A program made the position numbers and the translations under genes. A DNA stretch of 19,050 nt from an uncultured bacterium (GTDB lineage: Bacteria > Chloroflexota > Anaerolineae > JACIWP01), in NCBI GenBank assembly GCA_903872005.1, contig CAIQJD010001026.1, forward strand, positions 1 to 19,050, given 5' to 3'. Positions within the stretch are counted from its first letter, which is position 1. The number at the start of each line of letters is the position of its first letter. The notes beneath the pieces were generated by a model. The model saw nothing but the letters and a program-made list of their open reading frames with translations, did no database searches and was not told where the DNA came from. Positions 15,205 to 19,050 of this stretch are shown in pieces.

Positions 15205-17085
15205 CTACGCCTCCCCTTGCGCCGCCGTCGAGACGATGGCGTCCGACGGACAGGTCTGCTTGCAGGAGCCGTCGCCAATACACAGGTCGCGCTGCACCCA
15301 GACCGCGCCATCGGGAGCCAATTGATAGCTGGGACAGGCAAATCGCCCCACGCAGACATAGCGCCGATTGCACGCGTCGCCCACCCGCACCGGCGACGGC
15401 AACGGCCGGCCTTTGCGCCGCGCCTCCCGCGTGAACTTCAGCATGCACGGATGGCGGGCAATGACCACGCTGAACTGCTCCTCGGCCAGCGCCGCCTCCA
15501 CCGCCTGACGCAGCGCCGCTTGCTGATAGGTGTCCACTTCGCGGATGCTGGTCACTCCCAGCGCCTCCAGGACTTTGCGGATAGAGATGGCCGGCGCCGG
15601 CCCCTTGAAATTGCGCCCCACGCCGGGATGATCCTGATGGCCGGTCATGGCCGTCGTGCCATTCTCCATGATGATCAGCGTGTGGGTGTGGCCGTTGAAG
15701 ACGGCATTGATGATGCCGGGCAGGCCGGCGTGAAAGAATGTCGAGTCTCCCAGGAAGGCGACCACGCGCCGCGTCCGATTGAAGAGCGCCAGGCCGGCGG
15801 CCGTGCCATTGGAATGCCCCATGCACAAGAGCGCCTGACCAACCAGGTACGGCTCCAGGAAGCCCAGGGTGTGGCAGCCGATGTCGGCGACGCTGATATC
15901 CGCCGGCCGCAACGCCTGCTTGATGGCGTGAAAGGCCGAGCGATGGCCGCAGCCCGGACACATTTGCGGCGGGCGCGCCCCGATGGCCTGGCCCACGGCG
16001 GAGCGGGGCGGCGCGGCCGGCAATAGGTCGGGCCAGGTCCTGCGTAGGACGCCGGCGACCTTGTCCGCGCTATACTCTCCCATCCAATCTTCGGCGTCCA
16101 GCTTGCCGCTGATCCGCGTCGTCAGCCCCAGATCATAGGCCAGCGCCTTGACCTCGCGCTCGACGATGTCATCCAGCTCTTCGATGATCTTGACTTCGGC
16201 ATGGGCGCGCAAGAAGTCGGCGATGCGCCGGCGCGGCAAGGGATAGACCAGGCCCAGCTTGAGGATGTCGGGCGACTCGGCGGCCCCTTCCAGCGCGTCC
16301 AGCGTCGAAAGGTACGGCAGCCCCCAGGTGAGGATGCCCCGCCGGCGATTGCCATGATCGTCCAGGCGGTGCAGCGCCGAAGCCTCGCTCGCCTCAGCGA
16401 CCTCCGCCAGGCGCGCCAGGGCGCGGCGTTTCATGGGAAAGACCGCTGCGGCAATGGGGATGTAAGGGCCGTTGCGCGGGTCGAAGCGTGGCGTATCGTC
16501 GGCCGGCCGGGGCTGCCAGGGCGCGAAGGTCACTTGCTCCTTGGCATGACAGACATGCGTCGTCAGACGCAAGATGACCGGCATGCGCTTCTCGACCGAG
16601 AGGCGCGCCGCTTCCTTGAACATCGTGTAAACTTCAGACGGGCCGGCCGGCTCGAAGATCGGCGTATAGGCCAGCCGCGCCAGATGGCGATTGTCCTGCT
16701 CATTCTGCGACGAGTTGGCCCCCGGGTCGTCCCCCAGGACGATGACCAGGCCCCCCAGCAGCTCCATGTGCCCCAATTGCACGAAGCTGTCGGCCGCCAC
16801 GTTGAGGCCCACGCTCTTGAAGAAGGCACAGGCCAGATGCCCGTTGAGCGATGCCCCAAAGGCCACTTCGGTCGCCACCTTCTCATTGGTGGAGAACTCA
16901 AAGTAGAGCGGATGGCCGGCCGGCAGCGCGGCGATGGCATCGGCGATCTCCGGCGTAGGCGACCCAGGGTAGGAAGCCACGACCCGCACGCCGGCTTCCA
17001 GCATGGCGCGCACCACGGCGCTGTTGCCCATGACGATCTCGGCCCCGCCGGCCGGATTCATCAGGATGTCTCCAAGACGCTTCAT
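15205..17085 (-). CDS. iorA: Indolepyruvate ferredoxin oxidoreductase, alpha subunit, with atypical Fe-S ligands
   Basis: This is the large catalytic subunit that pairs with IorB. The 626-residue product has the N-terminal pyrimidine-binding domain (SYPGSPTPEIADAI near 39-52, EFSTNEKVATEVA), a middle domain, and a thiamine-diphosphate domain containing CPGCGHRSAF and a metal site around GDSTFFHAG plus Asn. The C-terminal ferredoxin part differs from the usual two CxxCxxCxxxC clusters. The first reads C572, R575, C578, C584 and the second reads C602, D605, C608, C612, so the second cysteine of each motif is gone. The start at 17085 has GGGAG nine bases upstream; a second ATG eight codons in also has a fair site. 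The sensor gene lies 21 bases upstream in the same operon. Confidence 0.92.
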   Translation of the reverse strand: MKRLGDILMNPAGGAEIVMGNSAVVRAMLEAGVRVVASYPGSPTPEIADAIAALPAGHPLYFEFSTNEKVATEVAFGASLNGHLACAFFKSVGLNVAADSFVQLGHMELLGGLVIVLGDDPGANSSQNEQDNRHLARLAYTPIFEPAGPSEVYTMFKEAARLSVEKRMPVILRLTTHVCHAKEQVTFAPWQPRPADDTPRFDPRNGPYIPIAAAVFPMKRRALARLAEVAEASEASALHRLDDHGNRRRGILTWGLPYLSTLDALEGAAESPDILKLGLVYPLPRRRIADFLRAHAEVKIIEELDDIVEREVKALAYDLGLTTRISGKLDAEDWMGEYSADKVAGVLRRTWPDLLPAAPPRSAVGQAIGARPPQMCPGCGHRSAFHAIKQALRPADISVADIGCHTLGFLEPYLVGQALLCMGHSNGTAAGLALFNRTRRVVAFLGDSTFFHAGLPGIINAVFNGHTHTLIIMENGTTAMTGHQDHPGVGRNFKGPAPAISIRKVLEALGVTSIREVDTYQQAALRQAVEAALAEEQFSVVIARHPCMLKFTREARRKGRPLPSPVRVGDACNRRYVCVGRFACPSYQLAPDGAVWVQRDLCIGDGSCKQTCPSDAIVSTAAQGEA

Positions 17086-17106
17086 CCATTATGCTCCCAG
17101 AGTAGA

Positions 17107-18771
17107 TCAGCTTAGCGAGCCGGCGGGCCGTAGGCCGGCCGGCTCTTCGTCGAAGTATTCGGGATACAGCCGGTGGGCGCATTCGGGGCACAGCCCATGG
17201 CTGAACTCCGCTTCAGAATGTTTGCCCACATAGACCTCGATCTGTTCCCAGTAGCCTTCGTCATTGCGAATCTTCTTGCACGACGCGCAAATGGGCAACA
17301 GACCGCTCAATTGCTTCACGCGTGTCAACGCTTCCTGCAGTTCGCCAATCAGGCGTTCGCGTTCGGCGGCGGCCGCCCGCCGTTCGCTGATATCGTTGAC
17401 GGCAGCCAACAACACCGCCTCGCCGCGCAAATGGGTCACGACGGCGCTGATGGAGGCCCAGAAGGTCTCACCGTTGGCGCGCTTCATGAGCGCCTCTCGA
17501 TCCCGGATTTGGCCGGCGCGGCGCAATTCCGCCACGAAGCCGGCGCGATCCGCCGGATTCACGTAATAATCCGGCGTCGGCTGGCCGATCCCTTGCTCTA
17601 CGGTCAGCCCAAAGGTTTCGGCGGTACGCGGGTTGATATATAGGGCGATCCCGTCTTCCATACGCGTGAGCAGCACCGGCATCGGCAGATGATCCGCCAT
17701 CAGGCGAAAACGCGCCTCGCTCTCGCGCAATGCGTCTTCCATCTGCCTGCGCTCGCTGATGTCGCGCAACCAGATCAGCCGGCCGACGCGCCCTCCCGAT
17801 GCGCTCTCCAGACCGGTAACCGTCAGCGCGTAGACCTGTCGCCGGCCGGCTTGTTCCAGGCTCCATTCGCCGTCGCTGGCGCTATCCCGCTGTGTTTGCG
17901 CCAGCAAATCCGGCCAGCGCGCCAACAGGTCGCCAATCGGCTGCCCCACCGCCTTGCGCGCCGTCAGGCCAAACGCGGCTTCGGCGGCCGCATTGATATC
18001 AGCCAGCCGGCCATCTTCGCTCACCACCAGCATCAGGTCGCGCATCTGCTCCAACAACCAGCCGCGCGCGATTGTCGCCACCGAGAGCATACGATGGCGG
18101 AAGAGCGTCCAGGCGACCACAACGCCGGATAGGAGGGTCATCATGCTGGCGATATTGAAGCCACGCAGCGGCGTTATGCCCAGGGTGAAGAGTATGTCCG
18201 TAAGGAAGGGGAATAGGATGGCGATGGTGATGAGCGTAATTTGCCGGCGCTGCAACGGCGACGCGCCGCGCAAAGCCAACAGGAATATGACCAGACTCGC
18301 CGCCAGCGCCGCGTACCCATACCCCACATGCACCAGCCACCAGGGGCCATTTTTGAAAAGCGCGATGGGAAACGGGCCGCTCATATCCACGCCCGTCAAA
18401 CGTCGGAAAAGGCCATGATACGCGGTCGTCCAGACCATGAAAGCCGTGATGGCGGGCAATAACAGCAAGGCGCGCCGCCGGCGGGGCGTGAGCCAACGCG
18501 CCCGACCGGTGAACTCCAGGGCCATAAACAGCCAGGCGACCGGCATCAACGCCAATTGTGGGAAGCGCAAATAGGCTGCCGCGTACTTGCCGGCCAACGT
18601 CGCGCTGGAAATGTCCAGCGCATAAGCAAACGCCCAGACGGCAGCGCTCAACATGGCCGCCGCGAAGGGCGTTGCGCCAGGCGCGTGGCGATAGCGCCAG
18701 CTATAGATCACAATGGCGCCATTGACGACCGCCGCTAACAGCAGAGGCAGCGCGTAGGGCGTAAACTGCAT
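17107..18771 (-). CDS. Membrane 7TM-PAS-PAS sensor protein without a kinase domain, ending in a four-Cys motif
   Basis: The 554-residue protein has about seven membrane helices in residues 1-225, similar to the 7TM input region of some histidine kinases. Two PAS domains follow (about 235-345 and 352-465; LIWLRDISERRQMEDAL and LLAAVNDISERRAAAAE mark their ends), then a coiled coil (465-490). It then ends with a short motif: LLPICASCKKIRNDEGYW and FSHGLCPEC, giving Cys495, Cys498, Cys528 and Cys531. There is no HisKA, HATPase, GGDEF or methyl-accepting domain, so the Cys segment is probably the output or a metal- or redox-sensing site. This ending is known in other PAS proteins, but its function is unclear. 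The start at 18771 has GAGGAGA seven bases upstream; a longer frame to 18903 lacks support. It heads the iorA-iorB operon. Confidence 0.85.
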   Translation of the reverse strand: MQFTPYALPLLLAAVVNGAIVIYSWRYRHAPGATPFAAAMLSAAVWAFAYALDISSATLAGKYAAAYLRFPQLALMPVAWLFMALEFTGRARWLTPRRRRALLLLPAITAFMVWTTAYHGLFRRLTGVDMSGPFPIALFKNGPWWLVHVGYGYAALAASLVIFLLALRGASPLQRRQITLITIAILFPFLTDILFTLGITPLRGFNIASMMTLLSGVVVAWTLFRHRMLSVATIARGWLLEQMRDLMLVVSEDGRLADINAAAEAAFGLTARKAVGQPIGDLLARWPDLLAQTQRDSASDGEWSLEQAGRRQVYALTVTGLESASGGRVGRLIWLRDISERRQMEDALRESEARFRLMADHLPMPVLLTRMEDGIALYINPRTAETFGLTVEQGIGQPTPDYYVNPADRAGFVAELRRAGQIRDREALMKRANGETFWASISAVVTHLRGEAVLLAAVNDISERRAAAAERERLIGELQEALTRVKQLSGLLPICASCKKIRNDEGYWEQIEVYVGKHSEAEFSHGLCPECAHRLYPEYFDEEPAGLRPAGSLS

Positions 18772-18900
18772 CGTCCCATCTCCTCTGACCAATTCCTGAC
18801 GCGGTGAAAAGATATTGCAGGTAACTCGATGTAAGTGTAACACATAAAAGTTCCGCCGGCAAGGGCCAATTTCCCGGCGGCTTGCCGCTCGGCGACGCGG

Positions 18901-18934
18901 CACAGCGCTGGCAGATCACTCCGCCAGCGCTGTG
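18901..18934 (-). terminator. Perfect 12-bp hairpin after the gene at 18961
   Basis: CACAGCGCTGGC (18901-18912) pairs exactly with GCCAGCGCTGTG (18923-18934) around a 10-nt loop. It lies 26 bases past the stop of the partial gene at 18961 on the minus strand. No T-run follows, so it may be a GC-type terminator or an mRNA-end stabiliser. Confidence 0.6.
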
Positions 18935-18960
18935 CTGTCGTTATCCCTGCGCCGGAGCCG

Positions 18961-19050
18961 TTACTTCTGCGCCGGCAGACGCTTGAAGAGCAGGTAGACG
19001 CCCAGGATAATCAGGATGACCGGCCAGCCCATGCCGAGGTATTCGAGGAA
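18961..19050 (-). CDS. C-terminal end of a small membrane protein (partial)
   Basis: Only the last 29 residues and the TAA stop are inside the window. They contain one hydrophobic segment (GMGWPVILIILGVYLLF) followed by a basic tail (KRLPAQK), which puts the C-terminus in the cytoplasm by the positive-inside rule. The Gly-x-Gly-Trp-Pro entry to the helix resembles the last membrane segment of small LiaI/LiaF-like or DUF5668-type proteins. That resemblance is weak, and the gene's function cannot be named. A 12-bp hairpin follows. Confidence 0.6.
   Translation of the reverse strand, partial: FLEYLGMGWPVILIILGVYLLFKRLPAQK

Noticed and set aside
14257..16026. Plus-strand open frame of about 589 codons opposite iorA, iorB and the roadblock gene
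   Set aside because: It spans several real genes on the other strand, including their start and stop signals, and encodes low-complexity Arg/Pro/Ala sequence.
18790..18845. Possible promoter TTACAC with a 17-base spacer to CAATAT upstream of the sensor gene
   Set aside because: The -10 hexamer matches the consensus at only three positions and alternative registers are no better, so it was not entered as a feature.
17107..18903. Longer start for the sensor gene at 18903
   Set aside because: The extra 44 residues are Arg/Cys-rich, cover an AT-rich probable promoter area and have no ribosome site. The ATG at 18771 follows a strong GAGGAGA.

Overview
The window is GC-rich (about 63-66% by eye), and the hexamer GCCGGC recurs at far above the expected rate. 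Gene content, the Thr/Pro-rich linker in a secreted SBBP-repeat protein, the kinase-less PAS protein with a C-terminal Cys motif and a fused sugar nucleotidyltransferase/pseudo-phosphomannomutase all suggest a Chloroflexota genome, probably Anaerolineae or a relative. This taxonomic call is inference. No tRNA, rRNA, CRISPR array, transposase or phage gene was seen, so this looks like a chromosomal housekeeping and accessory region.

Left part, all minus strand (1-7054). From upstream to downstream, the order is a two-gene operon of fold-type-II PLP enzymes (an unassigned 487-aa enzyme, then threonine synthase) behind a good sigma70-like promoter. It is followed by a 37-nt perfect palindrome, then an ABC exporter half-transporter, an amidohydrolase, a thiamine pyrophosphokinase translationally coupled to it (GTGA overlap), and the N-terminus of a kelch beta-propeller protein that runs off the window. 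Two adjacent perfect hairpins separate the kinase from the kelch gene.

Centre (7059-13630). A secreted 985-aa protein (minus strand) carries a signal peptide, an N-terminal beta-rich domain, seven SBBP beta-propeller blades, a Thr/Pro linker and two Fn3-like domains. It is divergent from a plus-strand pair: an 831-aa mannose-1-phosphate guanylyltransferase-like protein whose fused phosphomannomutase domain has lost its catalytic motifs, and an Lgt-family membrane protein with a substituted key arginine. The 320-nt divergent region holds a promoter for each side.

Right part, minus strand (13640-19050). A tight four-gene operon with gaps of 21, 3 and 8 nt encodes a 7TM-PAS-PAS sensor with no kinase domain and a terminal four-Cys motif, indolepyruvate oxidoreductase subunits IorA and IorB, and a pseudo-receiver plus roadblock/LC7 protein. 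IorA has unusual Fe-S ligands, and the pseudo-receiver lacks the phospho-accepting Asp. Together these suggest a ketoacid-oxidoreductase module tied to a non-phosphorelay sensory system; this is the most interesting candidate system in the window. The window ends in the C-terminus of a small membrane protein followed by a 12-bp hairpin.
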